64,000 nt of DNA from DTU053 sp012520115 (GCA_050953725.1 JBMNNB010000001.1:248001-312000), one strand, 5' to 3'; positions 1 through 9,900 are shown, numbered from the stretch's first letter. Notes: generated by a model not told the origin, from the letters alone. Numbers and translations: made by a program.

Positions 1-1
1 T

Positions 2-178
2 CAGAAGCTCTGGGCATCCTCAACAGCACGTCAGGCAAATACCAAGCTGCCCACAACAAACCAGTATCTCACAGACGTCAGCAAGATTAAGATTGTTGAA
101 TCAGATCATCAGTATCTGAAGGATAACAGAGATAAAATCCTTGAAAAGTTCCAGGAAATCTTTGTAAAGCATCAGTAA
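2..178 (+). CDS. ABC transporter substrate-binding protein, C-terminal fragment (runs off left edge)
   Basis: An open frame enters at the left edge and ends at TAA 176-178, giving 58 residues that finish in a Lys/Glu-rich helix (EKFQEIFVKHQ). Position directly upstream of a ferric-iron-type ATPase and a fused permease on the same strand makes this the C-terminus of the extracytoplasmic solute-binding protein of that importer. The missing N-terminus would be expected to carry a lipoprotein signal peptide. The fragment is too short to assign a ligand; function rests on synteny. Confidence 0.7.
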   Translation, partial: QKLWASSTARQANTKLPTTNQYLTDVSKIKIVESDHQYLKDNRDKILEKFQEIFVKHQ

Positions 179-189
179 TTTGCATTTAA

Positions 190-219
190 GGCAGGAATCC
201 GGGTTGCCGGATTCCTGCC
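190..219 (+). promoter_or_regulatory. intercistronic hairpin after the binding-protein gene
   Basis: A perfect 13-bp stem (GGCAGGAATCCGG / CCGGATTCCTGCC) with a GTTG loop lies between the binding protein and the ATPase. No T-run follows, so it is probably not a full terminator. Such hairpins commonly stabilise the upstream message, so that binding protein is made in excess over membrane subunits. Confidence 0.65.
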
Positions 220-240
220 CCCTAAGAGGAGATTATAAAG

Positions 241-1320
241 ATGAGTATTAATATCATCATAAAAAACGCAATCAAGCGCTACGGCGATACGGTTATAATC
301 CCCGACCTTTCACTTGAAATCAAGCAGGGTGAGTTTTTTACATTACTCGGCCCTTCCGGCTGCGGTAAAACAACCTTGTTGCGTATGATAGCAGGCTTTA
401 ACACAATAGAGGGCGGAGATTTCTACTTCAACGATACCCGCATTAACGATTTAGACCCTGCAAGACGAAACATAGGCATGGTGTTCCAGAATTATGCCAT
501 ATTCCCGCACCTGACGGTAAGGGGCAATGTGGCGTTCGGTCTAAAAAACCGTAAGCTGAATAAGCAGGAAATCGACGCAAGAACCGACGAATTTCTGAAG
601 CTTATGAGGATAAAGGAATACGAAAACCGCTTACCCGAGCGCCTGTCCGGCGGTCAGCAGCAGCGTGTCGCCCTTGCAAGAGCATTGGCGGTTCACCCCG
701 ATGTGCTGCTTATGGACGAGCCCTTATCAAACCTTGACGCAAAGCTCAGAGTCGAAATGCGTGAGGTTATCAAGGAGATTCAGAACAAGGTCGGCATTAC
801 AACGGTTTATGTTACCCACGACCAGGAAGAGGCAATGGCCGTTTCAGACCGCATTGCGGTTATGGACCACGGTGAAATCCAGCAAATCGGCACACCCAAG
901 TCACTCTATCAGCGTCCCGCCAATCTGTTTGTCGCAACCTTTATCGGACACACGAATGTGCTTGACGGTAAGATTGCCGTTGAGGGCGGTCAGAAGTACA
1001 TTGTGCTCAACAATGCAAAAATCCCGATGCACAATCTCAATGACCTTGCCGCAGACGGCTTAAAGGCAAAGGTTTCGGTTCGCCCCGAGGAATTTGTAAT
1101 CTGTGAAAACGGAGCGCTTAAAGGAACTGTGGAGGACAGCATCTTCTTAGGTCTGAACACACAGTATTTTATTCGTCTTGAGTCCGGTGAAAAGATACAT
1201 GTTATCCAGGAATCCACAATAGACGATATTATTCAGAAGAATTCAGAGGTTACAATTTCGGTGAAGACCGACAAAATCAATGTTTTTACCGAAGACGGAC
1301 AGAGAGCGCTAATAGGCTAA
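241..1320 (+). CDS. ABC importer ATPase, AfuC/FbpC/PotA type
   Basis: The 359-residue protein has Walker A GPSGCGKTT at 37-45, signature LSGGQQQR near 135, Walker B VLLMDEP near 155 and the switch His in VYVTHDQEEA. A C-terminal TOBE-like extension of about 120 residues follows, as in the CUT1/PotA/FbpC ATPases. A ribosome site (AAGAGGAG) precedes the ATG. It lies between binding protein and permease and would energise uptake at the inner face of the membrane. The family covers ferric iron, polyamine, phosphonate and (AfuABC) sugar-phosphate systems. Sequence alone does not fix the substrate; the downstream aldolase and transketolase favour a phosphorylated sugar. Confidence 0.92.
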   Translation: MSINIIIKNAIKRYGDTVIIPDLSLEIKQGEFFTLLGPSGCGKTTLLRMIAGFNTIEGGDFYFNDTRINDLDPARRNIGMVFQNYAIFPHLTVRGNVAFGLKNRKLNKQEIDARTDEFLKLMRIKEYENRLPERLSGGQQQRVALARALAVHPDVLLMDEPLSNLDAKLRVEMREVIKEIQNKVGITTVYVTHDQEEAMAVSDRIAVMDHGEIQQIGTPKSLYQRPANLFVATFIGHTNVLDGKIAVEGGQKYIVLNNAKIPMHNLNDLAADGLKAKVSVRPEEFVICENGALKGTVEDSIFLGLNTQYFIRLESGEKIHVIQESTIDDIIQKNSEVTISVKTDKINVFTEDGQRALIG

Positions 1321-1332
1321 AGGAGGATTATT

Positions 1333-2988
1333 ATGAATCGCTTACGTCGCAACAGGCCGTTAGAGCTCTGGCAGATTGTCAGCATTGTCATCACGCTGAT
1401 ATATGTTCTGTTCCTTATCTATCCGATGTTCTCAATTCTCAAGGAGTCAATCATTGAGAACGGGAGCTTTACTCTTAAGTATTTTACAAAGTTTTTCAGC
1501 GACAAATATTATTTAAACACAATATTCAACAGCTTTAAGCTTTCAATCGCAACGACAGTCTTTTCGCTACTTATAGGAGTCCCGCTGGCCTATTTATATA
1601 ACCTTTATTACATCCGTGGACGCTCCATAGTACAGGTATTAATCATTCTGAGCTCCATGTCAGCACCCTTTGTCGGTGCCTATGCCTGGATATTGCTTTT
1701 AGGACGAAACGGTCTTATCACAAACCTGTTCGGACTTGTCGGGATAACACTTCCGAGCATATACGGCTTTAACGGTGTCGTACTTGTTCTGACCACCAGA
1801 CTTTATCCGCTGGTATTCATGTATGTTTCGGGCGCACTTCGCAATGTGGACAACTCCCTTTTAGAGGCCTCACAAAACCTCGGAATCAGCGGTCTGAAGC
1901 GGTTCTTCAAGGTTGTTGTGCCTTTATGCACGCCTTCGATTTTAGCCTCTGCGCTCATGGTATTCATGAGAGCCATGGCCGACTTCGGAACTCCGTTGCT
2001 CATCGGCGAGGGCTACCGCACATTCCCCGTAGAAATCTACAAGCAATATGTTGGTGAAACCTCGCAGAACTACAATTTTGCAGCGGCCATCAGCGTTATT
2101 GCGATAATCATAACTGCAGCCGTATTCCTGCTTCAGAAATACGCTTCCAATAAGTTCAGCTTCAAGATGAATGCGCTGCACTCTATTGAGAGAAAGAAAG
2201 CAAAGCCCATAGCTGCCATATTGATGCACCTCTACACCTACCTTGTGGTAATAATCAGCATGCTGCCGCAGGTTTACCTTGTCTACTGCTCCTTCAGAAA
2301 GACAAACGCCTTCGGCAACTTCACAAAGGGACTGTCCTTAGACAGCTATAAAACCGCATGGAAGTCTGTCAGAACAGCCCTGCCGAACACAATCATCATC
2401 GGCGGAATCACTATGGTAATAGTCGTTCTTATGTCGATTCTGATAGCCTATATGGTCGTCCGCCGCAGGAACGCTCTTAACAACGTGATAGATACCATGT
2501 CAATGATTCCCTATATCATCCCCGGCTCTGTTATAGGCATAGCGCTTGTTCTTGCCTTCAGCTCCGGCAAGCTGGTGCTCACGGGAACCATGGCAATCAT
2601 GATTATAGCTATGACCATACGCCGTATTCCGTACACTATCCGAAGCAGTGTGGCAGTTTTGCAGCAGATACCCATTACGACAGAGGAGGCCTCAATAAGC
2701 CTCGGAGCCTCGAAGCTTAAAACCTTCTTCAAAATCACCACTCCCATGATGGCAAGCGGCATTGTCTCCGGCGCTATACTCAGCTGGGTATCGATTATAA
2801 CCGAGTTATCCGCTTCCATTATGCTATACAGTGCAAAAACCCAGACCTTAACGCTGTCGATTTATGTTCTGGTAAGCCGCGGTACAGACGGTCCAGCCTG
2901 CGCAGTATCTACAATATTGCTTCTGTTTACCGTAATTTCACTTGCAATCTTTATGAAGGTATCGAAGAACAAAGATATTGTCATGTAA
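1333..2988 (+). CDS. ABC importer permease, fused double domain (AfuB/FbpB type)
   Basis: At 551 residues this is twice the size of a single BPD_transp_1 permease and contains two sets of about six membrane helices. Each half carries an EAA loop that docks on the ATPase: EASQNLGISGLKRFFKVVVP near residue 180 and EEASISLGASKLKTFFKITT near 455. This duplicated architecture is typical of FbpB/AfuB ferric-iron-type importers. The gene starts 12 bp after the ATPase with an AGGAGG site, so the two are co-translated. It should form the membrane channel for the binding protein encoded at the left edge. Confidence 0.92.
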   Translation: MNRLRRNRPLELWQIVSIVITLIYVLFLIYPMFSILKESIIENGSFTLKYFTKFFSDKYYLNTIFNSFKLSIATTVFSLLIGVPLAYLYNLYYIRGRSIVQVLIILSSMSAPFVGAYAWILLLGRNGLITNLFGLVGITLPSIYGFNGVVLVLTTRLYPLVFMYVSGALRNVDNSLLEASQNLGISGLKRFFKVVVPLCTPSILASALMVFMRAMADFGTPLLIGEGYRTFPVEIYKQYVGETSQNYNFAAAISVIAIIITAAVFLLQKYASNKFSFKMNALHSIERKKAKPIAAILMHLYTYLVVIISMLPQVYLVYCSFRKTNAFGNFTKGLSLDSYKTAWKSVRTALPNTIIIGGITMVIVVLMSILIAYMVVRRRNALNNVIDTMSMIPYIIPGSVIGIALVLAFSSGKLVLTGTMAIMIIAMTIRRIPYTIRSSVAVLQQIPITTEEASISLGASKLKTFFKITTPMMASGIVSGAILSWVSIITELSASIMLYSAKTQTLTLSIYVLVSRGTDGPACAVSTILLLFTVISLAIFMKVSKNKDIVM

Positions 2989-3010
2989 ACAAAACTTAGG
3001 AGATGTATTT

Positions 3011-3877
3011 ATGCCGTATGTATCAGCAACAGAAATGATTCAAGCTGCCAAAAAGGGCAGATATGCGATAGGTCACTTTAACCTCAACAATATGGAGTCC
3101 ATCCGTGCCTATCTTTTAGCCGCAGAGGAGATGAAATCCCCGGTAATCTTAGGCGTTTCGGGCGGCACCGCCAAGTATATGGGCGGCTACAAAACCATTA
3201 CCGCAACAGTCACATCCTTTATAGATTATCTTAAAATCGGCGTGCCGGTCGCTTTGCATGTCGACCATGGAACATATGCCGAAGTCCTTGACGCAATCGA
3301 ATCCGGCTTCAGCTCCGTGATGTTCGACGGCTCCGCACTTCCCATTGAGGAGAACTTGGAAAAAAGCCGCTATATCTTAGGACTTTGCAGAGAAAAGGGC
3401 ATCTCCCTCGAGTGCGAGGTCGGCGCTATCGGCGGCGAAGAGGACGGAGTTGCAAGCATGGGCGAGTGCGCCGACCCAGCCGACTGTGCAAAAATGGCCG
3501 AGCTCGGCATAGATATGCTTGCAGCCGGCATAGGCAATATTCACGGCAAGTACCCCAAAGACTGGCCGGGACTTCGCTTTGATGTGCTCGAGGAAATCTG
3601 CAATGTCACAAACGGGTTGCCTCTCGTACTCCACGGCGGCTCGCAGATTCCCGAGGACCAGGTCAAGCGTGCTATTTCCATGGGCGTCTGCAAGGTCAAT
3701 GTAAATACCGAATGTCAGCTTGCCTTTACCGAAGGCGTCAGAAAGTATATCGAAGAAGGTAAAGACTTAACAAGTAAAGGCTTTACACCCCGTGCGCTTC
3801 TGGCTCCCGGCCTTGAGGCAAGCAAGGAAGTAGCAATCAAGAAAATGCAGCTCTTCGGCAGCGTAAATAAAGCATAG
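3011..3877 (+). CDS. class II fructose/tagatose-bisphosphate aldolase family protein
   Basis: The start is set at ATG 3011 behind TTAGGAG, rather than an upstream in-frame codon that overlaps the permease. The 288-residue protein is a TIM-barrel class II aldolase: the zinc-site motif HVDHG is at 83-87, further metal-ligand regions are IHGKYP near 178 and LHGGS near 206, and the phosphate/substrate loop includes KVNVNTE. Class II aldolases cleave ketose (bis)phosphates to dihydroxyacetone phosphate plus an aldehyde in the cytosol. Being locked in an operon with an importer and a split transketolase, it probably acts on an imported sugar phosphate or its derivative rather than in housekeeping glycolysis. 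Exact specificity (FbaA, GatY, KbaY or other) cannot be read. Confidence 0.88.
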   Translation: MPYVSATEMIQAAKKGRYAIGHFNLNNMESIRAYLLAAEEMKSPVILGVSGGTAKYMGGYKTITATVTSFIDYLKIGVPVALHVDHGTYAEVLDAIESGFSSVMFDGSALPIEENLEKSRYILGLCREKGISLECEVGAIGGEEDGVASMGECADPADCAKMAELGIDMLAAGIGNIHGKYPKDWPGLRFDVLEEICNVTNGLPLVLHGGSQIPEDQVKRAISMGVCKVNVNTECQLAFTEGVRKYIEEGKDLTSKGFTPRALLAPGLEASKEVAIKKMQLFGSVNKA

Positions 3878-3892
3878 GCACAGGAGGAACAA

Positions 3893-4702
3893 ATGTCTCA
3901 GGAATTTTTAAAAGAAAAAGCAGCGAGCATCCGACTTACGGTAATGGATATGCTTGAGGCCGCCGGCTCCGGACATCCCGGCGGCTCGCTTTCGATAACA
4001 GATATACTTACAGTCCTTTATTACAGTAAAATGCGTCTCTACGACGACCCGCACGACGAGCGCAGAGACCGCTTCATACTCAGCAAGGGTCATGCAAACC
4101 CGCCCCTCTATGCTATTCTGGCGGACAAGGGTTACTTCCCGAAGGAGGAGCTTCTGACCCTCAGACACTTCGGCAGCAAGCTTCAGGGACATCCCGATAT
4201 GAACAAGTGTCCCGGCATCGACTGCAGCACCGGCTCATTGGGTCAGGGTTTATCAGTCGCAGTCGGCATGGCTTTGGGCTTTGCCCGTCAGGGTCTTGAC
4301 AACCGGGTCTATGTCCTCACAGGCGACGGCGAGCTTCAGGAGGGCATTGTATGGGAGGCCCTCATGGCGGCAGCCCACTTCAAGCTCGACAACCTCACAA
4401 TGATTGTGGACCGCAACGGCCTGCAGCTGGACGGCTCAACAGAGGATGTAATGGCACTCGGCGGTCTTGCGGAAAAAATGAAGGCCTTCGGCTTTGAAGT
4501 CAGAGAAATCGACGGTCACAACTTTGATGAGATTCAAAAAGCCCTCGATATAAAGGCAGAGGGCAGACCCCTTTGCATAATCGCAAACACGGTCAAGGGC
4601 AAGGGCGTATCATATATGGAAAACAACCTCTCCTGGCACGGAAATGTCCCGCAGGGCGATTTAATGAAGCAGGCCAAGGCAGAGTTAGGAGGTCTGAAAT
4701 GA
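3893..4702 (+). CDS. transketolase, N-terminal (TPP-binding) subunit
   Basis: The 269-residue protein matches the N-terminal third of transketolase as found in split two-gene versions. It has the substrate-side SGHPGGSLS near 27, SKGHANPPLY near 63 and the thiamine-diphosphate motif running from GDGELQEG to DRNGLQLDG (about 144-183). It pairs with the next gene, which overlaps its stop by 4 bp, so the two chains are made together. Transketolase moves two-carbon ketol units between sugar phosphates (for example fructose-6-P and sedoheptulose-7-P). The split form is often found in catabolic operons for unusual sugars. Confidence 0.93.
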   Translation: MSQEFLKEKAASIRLTVMDMLEAAGSGHPGGSLSITDILTVLYYSKMRLYDDPHDERRDRFILSKGHANPPLYAILADKGYFPKEELLTLRHFGSKLQGHPDMNKCPGIDCSTGSLGQGLSVAVGMALGFARQGLDNRVYVLTGDGELQEGIVWEALMAAAHFKLDNLTMIVDRNGLQLDGSTEDVMALGGLAEKMKAFGFEVREIDGHNFDEIQKALDIKAEGRPLCIIANTVKGKGVSYMENNLSWHGNVPQGDLMKQAKAELGGLK

Positions 4703-5637
4703 ACAAAGAAAAGATAAGAGCAACAAGGCAGGGCTACGGCGAGGGTTTAGCCGAGCTCATGCGAGAGAAAAGCGATGTAATTGCTCTTGACGCAGACTTA
4801 GCTCATGCCACAGGCTCCTTGACAGTTCAGAAGGAATTCCCCGACCGCTTTATAGACGTAGGCATCGCCGAGCAGAACCTTGTGGGCATGGCGGTTGGCC
4901 TTTCCCGCACAGGCTATGTACCCTTTGCATCGAGCTTTGCAATCTTTATGGCAGGCCGCGCGGGCGAGATTATCCGCAATGCAGCCGCATACAGCAAGGC
5001 AAACGTTAAGCTCGTCGGCAGCCACGCAGGAATCACCCCTGTCGGCGACGGCGGCTCCCACCAGTGCATTGAGGATTTCGGCAGCATGAGAGCAATTCCG
5101 AATATGACTATCCTCTCACCCTGCGACTATAATCAGGCTAAGGTACTTGTCAAAAAAGCATACGAAATCAAAGGCCCCGTCTATATCAGAACCTCAAGAG
5201 AGGGCGTGCCTGAAATCACAGACGAAAATCAGCAAATCGAAATCGGCAAGGCGCAGCTTCTCATGGACGGCTCGGATTTGTGCATTATCTCAACCGGCTT
5301 CCCCGTAAGCCTCGTAATGGAGGCCGCCGAAAAGCTGCAAGCCGAAGGAATCAGCGCAGCTGTTATGAATATGCACACCGTAAAGCCCCTTGATAAGGAC
5401 AGCATTCTGGAATATGCGGATAAGTGCAGACGCATCCTTGTTGTGGAAGAGCACAACGTAATCGGCGGACTCAGCGAAGCCGTAGCAAGCACCCTTGTGG
5501 GTAAGGACGGCATCAAATTTGACCGCATAGGCATAGAGGACAGGTTCGGCCAGTCCGGCAGAACAAAAGAGGTTCTGTTCGAATACGGCCTCACAGCCGA
5601 AAACATCTACGCCCACGCAAAAGAGCTCATAAAATAA
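4699..5637 (+). CDS. transketolase, C-terminal (pyrimidine-binding) subunit
   Basis: The start is ATG 4699, inside an ATGA overlap with the N-terminal subunit stop and 8 bp after AGGAGG; a longer in-frame extension upstream has no ribosome site. The 312-residue product has the catalytic pyrimidine-domain signature DVGIAEQNLVGMAVGLS, with the TPP-activating Glu in AEQN, and a C-terminal domain ending in a dimer region with FGQSG. It must assemble with the preceding subunit to be active. It is the last gene of the importer-aldolase-transketolase operon; no obvious terminator follows, and the rpiR-type gene has its own promoter. Confidence 0.93.
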   Translation: MNKEKIRATRQGYGEGLAELMREKSDVIALDADLAHATGSLTVQKEFPDRFIDVGIAEQNLVGMAVGLSRTGYVPFASSFAIFMAGRAGEIIRNAAAYSKANVKLVGSHAGITPVGDGGSHQCIEDFGSMRAIPNMTILSPCDYNQAKVLVKKAYEIKGPVYIRTSREGVPEITDENQQIEIGKAQLLMDGSDLCIISTGFPVSLVMEAAEKLQAEGISAAVMNMHTVKPLDKDSILEYADKCRRILVVEEHNVIGGLSEAVASTLVGKDGIKFDRIGIEDRFGQSGRTKEVLFEYGLTAENIYAHAKELIK

Positions 5638-5666
5638 AGCAGTTTTTACCCGTACAGCACTGATAT

Positions 5667-5698
5667 TTGACAATGCTTTACTATGGTGATAGTATAAT
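5667..5698 (+). promoter_or_regulatory. putative promoter of the RpiR-family gene
   Basis: TTGACA at 5667-5672 is followed by TAGTAT (17-bp spacing) overlapping TATAAT at 5693-5698 (20-bp spacing). It lies 37 bp upstream of the regulator's GTG start, in a short AT-rich gap. Confidence 0.5.
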
Positions 5699-5734
5699 AA
5701 ATTGAATTTTGCAGAAAGTAAGGTTTGAATTGTT

Positions 5735-6550
5735 GTGGATGAGAATTTACCCGTCAGCTTGAACATGCGAATAATGCGAAAGTATGATGATTTGACTGCT
5801 TCCGAGAAGAAGGTCGCCGATGCGGTTTTGATGCTCGGCGAAAACATAATAGACCATAACATAGCAAGCCTTGCCATAGAGAGCAGGGTCAGTGAGCCTA
5901 CTGTTGTGCGTTTTTGCAGGAGCATCGGTTTAGGCGGCATCAAGGAGCTGAAAAAGGCTGCGCTTCAGAGCACGATTGCCGAATCGCCTCCGACGTCAAG
6001 CAGCATGGATTTAAATAAGCTGGAAACCGATGAACAGCTAATCCCCTTTGTTATAGACAACCTGACCTTTATACTTAACGAAACCAAAAAGCTGATAAGG
6101 GAAGACAGCCTGCAAAAGGCAATCGAATTGCTCTCTAACACCACCTATGTCAAGATTGTGGGCTACGGCGGCTCCTTTATAGTTGCCCGCCATATACACC
6201 ACTATCTTCGCATGGCGGGAATGCATGTGGACCTTTTCAGAAATCAGGAGGACTACTACCCGACAATGCGGGAGCAGTACAACAACAGCGATGTTATCAT
6301 AGCCATTTCATACAGCGGCAACAGCAATATAGTCCTGGATCTGGTGCGTGACGCCAAAGCAAAAGGGGCGAAGGTAATAGGCATAACCTCCTGGGGCGAA
6401 TGTAAGCTGAACAGCCTTGCGGACGTAGCATTACATAGCTACTACAACGGCGACGGAATCCTGCCCGGCATACACGCCTTTGAGCGTCTGTCCCAGATGG
6501 CGATTGCCGATATGCTGATAACCGGTCTTTACAAAGCAAAGCAAAAATAA
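5735..6550 (+). CDS. MurR/RpiR family transcriptional regulator
   Basis: The 271-residue protein starts at GTG 5735 (ATG 5765 is an alternative). It has an N-terminal RpiR helix-turn-helix (TASEKKVADAV, then SRVSEPTVVRFCRSIGLGG, residues about 15-65) and a C-terminal SIS sugar-phosphate isomerase-like domain (VGYGGSFIVARHIHHYL near 145; ISYSGNSNIVLDLVRDAKAKG near 190). RpiR proteins sense sugar phosphates through the SIS domain and control sugar catabolic genes. Its position just after the importer-aldolase-transketolase operon, with its own promoter and terminator, makes it the likely regulator of that operon and supports a sugar-phosphate substrate. Confidence 0.9.
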   Translation: MDENLPVSLNMRIMRKYDDLTASEKKVADAVLMLGENIIDHNIASLAIESRVSEPTVVRFCRSIGLGGIKELKKAALQSTIAESPPTSSSMDLNKLETDEQLIPFVIDNLTFILNETKKLIREDSLQKAIELLSNTTYVKIVGYGGSFIVARHIHHYLRMAGMHVDLFRNQEDYYPTMREQYNNSDVIIAISYSGNSNIVLDLVRDAKAKGAKVIGITSWGECKLNSLADVALHSYYNGDGILPGIHAFERLSQMAIADMLITGLYKAKQK

Positions 6551-6568
6551 ATTTACCCTCCGTTAAAG

Positions 6569-6606
6569 CAAAAAGGATGAGCCAAAAGGGCTCATCCTTT
6601 TTGTTT
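6569..6606 (+). terminator. intrinsic terminator after the RpiR-family gene
   Basis: Arms AAAAAGGATGAGCC and GGCTCATCCTTTTT form a 14-bp stem with a short loop, followed by a T-rich tail. It ends the first gene block. Confidence 0.92.
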
Positions 6607-6990
6607 TTGTTCCGGCTTATGGGTATCACTGTTCCATTATGTATTTTTCCGGCGGAGAATAAAGACATACTGTGAATTTTGACGCATTTTATTGCAGTGA
6701 ATTTGCGTCATATTGAACAGTTGTGGTCGCATATTGACATTTTATGCTATTGAAGGTGCCATATTTTTACAAAGACTGTCGCAATATGTGAAAAAACCCG
6801 GCATATTGGCAGTATTATGAAATTAAAGGAGGCGATGTAATAGTTAAAATCCTGTGCTGATTAGAAAGTTTTGGGGGTGGAATTAGAGTCTTTTTTAGTA
6901 TTTGCGGTGGTAGTCAAAGACCTGACTTGCCTCCGTATCCGGCTCAGTAAGAGAGCACCTGAAGGGTAACCCCGACAAAATCAAAGGAGG
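6607..6990 (+). promoter_or_regulatory. long non-coding leader upstream of the giant exported protein
   Basis: About 380 bp without a gene. It contains a TTGACA at 6734-6739 with only weak -10 candidates. An AAAGGAGG at 6827-6834 is followed almost at once by ATG-TAA-TAG, so it has the look of a start site with no gene. From about 6906 to 6980 short complementary arms occur: AGTCA/TGACT, GCTC/GAGC and an outer GGT/ACC. They suggest a folded 5' leader just before the true AAAGGAGG at 6983-6990. It matches no riboswitch class I can name. Confidence 0.35.
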
Positions 6991-6997
6991 AGTGAAA

Positions 6998-9900
6998 ATG
7001 AAACGGTTGAACAAAGTGACAGCTTTACTGCTTGTATTCTTGTTAGCCTTTTCTTCCTTCGGCATAACGGCCTTGGCAGAAGGTACCGAACCGGAGACAA
7101 TGCAGGCCAACGAAACACCCTTAACCCCTGAGGAGACAGCCGATACCATATTACAACGCCTCAGAGACTTTGTAGACACAATAAAGCGATTCATTCAGGC
7201 TATAAAAGACTTCATTTACGGTATTCTTGGAATAGTAAAACCGATTTACATACCGGTGGATTCGGTCAGCTTAAGTGATGAATTTCTGCTTATGAGTGTC
7301 GGTGATACTGTTGCCCTAACACCGATAATAAGCCCCGATGACGCCTCAAAAAAACAGGTCGCCTGGGCTTCAGACGATGAGAGCGTGGCAACCGTCGATG
7401 CGAACGGCAATGTACTTGCTGTCGGCACCGGATTTGCAACAATCACCGTGACAACGGTTGACGGCGGCAAAACCGCCTCTGTACAGGTGCTTGTCGGCGA
7501 TATAGCGGTCCCGGCAGACGGCAGCATCCAGGCCGCTATCGACGCAGCATCTCCCGGACAGGTTATTGCCGTAGCACCGGGCGTATACCGTGAGCAATTA
7601 TCGGTATATAAGGCAATTGTTCTCTTAGGACCCAACTTCGACATTCCGGGTTCTGCCGACAGAGGACCGGAGGCTGTAATCACATATCCCGACGGAGCGG
7701 ATATAACAAACGGCGCACTTATCGATGTCTCAGCGAATAATGTATTCATTAAGGGCTTCAGCTGCCTAAACGAGGAGGCTACAGCTCCGGTCGACGCACA
7801 GGAACTCATATTTACGGGTGTAAATATCGAATTTACAAATAACCGTGTAGTATCGGCAGGAGATAAAATTGCGCTGTATTTCGGAGATGCAAATGCAGCC
7901 GAAACTGACCGTTGGGGCCTTGTAATAGCGGGCAACTACATTGAGTCAGGCTCAAGATATGCGGCTTTGGTTGTAGAAAATACAGGCGCAATTATTGAGA
8001 CTAACGAGATTTACGGCGGCAGTGTGGCTCTTCAGATCAGTCCTCTTGCCAACACAGTCGGAGGAGCTGTTAATGATAACGTCTTGCAGGCAGCAGACGC
8101 AGCAATCCTGCATGAGAACGCCTTTAACGGCTCAGGCGAATGGTCATATGATGGCAACATAATTGCCCCGCTGGCAACAGCTAACGCATTCAGATGGCCC
8201 GACGGATACTTCAGAGGCTTTGCAGCCCGTTCAATCGGTGTCAGCGGCACGGGCGCAGACCCGGCAGTAAGCTTTGCGGGCAATATCATAGAGGTGCCCG
8301 AGGATTATGATGAGGCTGTCTGGAGTGAAACAATCGGCTTCCATTTCATTGCGGACATTTCCGATACAGCGGTATTTGACTTTACAGGCAACACAATAGC
8401 CGGAGTCACCTTCGGAGCAGTAAGAGACGCAGGACTTGCCGATTTGGATGCTATTCTCGCAGACAATACTTTCCCCGAGGGCAGCATGGTAACGGGCAAT
8501 GTTATCAAGGTTCCCACATGGGCGGATATGGCGGATACCTCCTGGTTTGTTTCGTCAAATACAAGCTTTACACTCACAACGGGTGCACAGCTTGCAGGCC
8601 TTGCGGCACTTGTAAACAGCGGCACGAACTTTAACGGCAAAACCGTTAATCTCGGCGCCGACATTGACCTGATGAACTTAGAGTGGACCCCGATAGGCAA
8701 TGCAAGCAATTGGTTCAGAGGCATCTTCAACGGAAACGATTACAAAATAAGCGGCCTGAAGATTACCGACAACACGCTTGCGGCAGTAGGTCTGTTCGGC
8801 TATGTCCGTGCTTCTTCGGGCGACGGTGCCGGAATAAGGAATCTCGAAATATCAGGTAAAATTGATATTAAAGACGCAAATGTTATGAGCCCGAATGTCG
8901 GCCTTGTTGCGGGTCTTGTCTGGGGCTTTGTCGAAAACTGCAGAACCACGGACGTAAAGGCAGACAACACCATAATCTACAAGTCGATTTTCAGCCAGAG
9001 CGGCCAGCACCGTCCGGCAGTCGGCGGACTTGTAGGCTATAACGCAAACTCCGGCTATCCGCATAACGGCATAACCGGCAGCTCATTCACAGGCACGATT
9101 CTCGTTGAAACCACAGTCGAGTACATCCCCGGCGTCACTCCGAACAGCGGTCCGTATTTAGGCGGCCTTGTGGGCATGGCAAACAGAGTCAATGTTTCAG
9201 GCAGCACAGTAAATGCCGACATTACAGGCAATGCTTACAGGTATATGGCAATGGGCGGTATAATCGGATATGCAATGGGCGAGAAAATGAGTTTCAACGA
9301 CCTGACATTCACAGGCGACCTGAATGGCCACACCAATATGGTCGGTGAAAGCGCTTCCACATCCTGCTCGCTGCAGATGGGCGGCATTGTCGGAGCAGGT
9401 GAATTTGCAGGAGATGCAGGCGAGTGCGGCGTTGTAAATGCAACGGTAAGCGGCTCCCTGACTGCGGATATTGACGGCGTCGGCGCAAGAGTATATACAG
9501 GCGGCGTTGTCGGCTATGTATATCCTTACTGGAGAGATCCGTTACTTGCAAAATTTGAAATCGTCGACTGCAATGTTGACCTTCAGCACAATGTAATCCT
9601 TGACAGTGAGGCCAGTGTCTACACCGGCGGACTTGCAGGCATAATGTATAACGATGCTGCGGTCAAGTCTACGATTGAGTTCAGAGACTCTGTAGTTGCA
9701 GGCGAAATCAATGTTGTCAGCACCGTAGTCGGCAGCGAAAAAGCAGCCTATATAGGCGGACTGCTCGGCTATGGCGTAAAGAACAACTCAGACTCCGCAC
9801 TTGACCCCGATTTCATAATCACAAACTGCACAGCAGTTACTCCCACAGTATCTCTTGACTACCCCACACTCGGCACCGGCGATAACTGGGGCAGAAATGA

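Noticed and set aside
241..2988. Annotation as a ferric iron importer
   Set aside because: The fold is FbpBC-like, but the operon holds only sugar-phosphate enzymes and an RpiR regulator and no iron-related genes; iron remains possible but is not supported by context.
6906..6990. Possible c-di-GMP (GEMM) or other known riboswitch before the giant exported protein
   Set aside because: Short stems can be drawn, but the conserved cores of GEMM-I, GEMM-II, SAM, TPP, cobalamin or glycine aptamers are not present; kept only as an unassigned structured leader.
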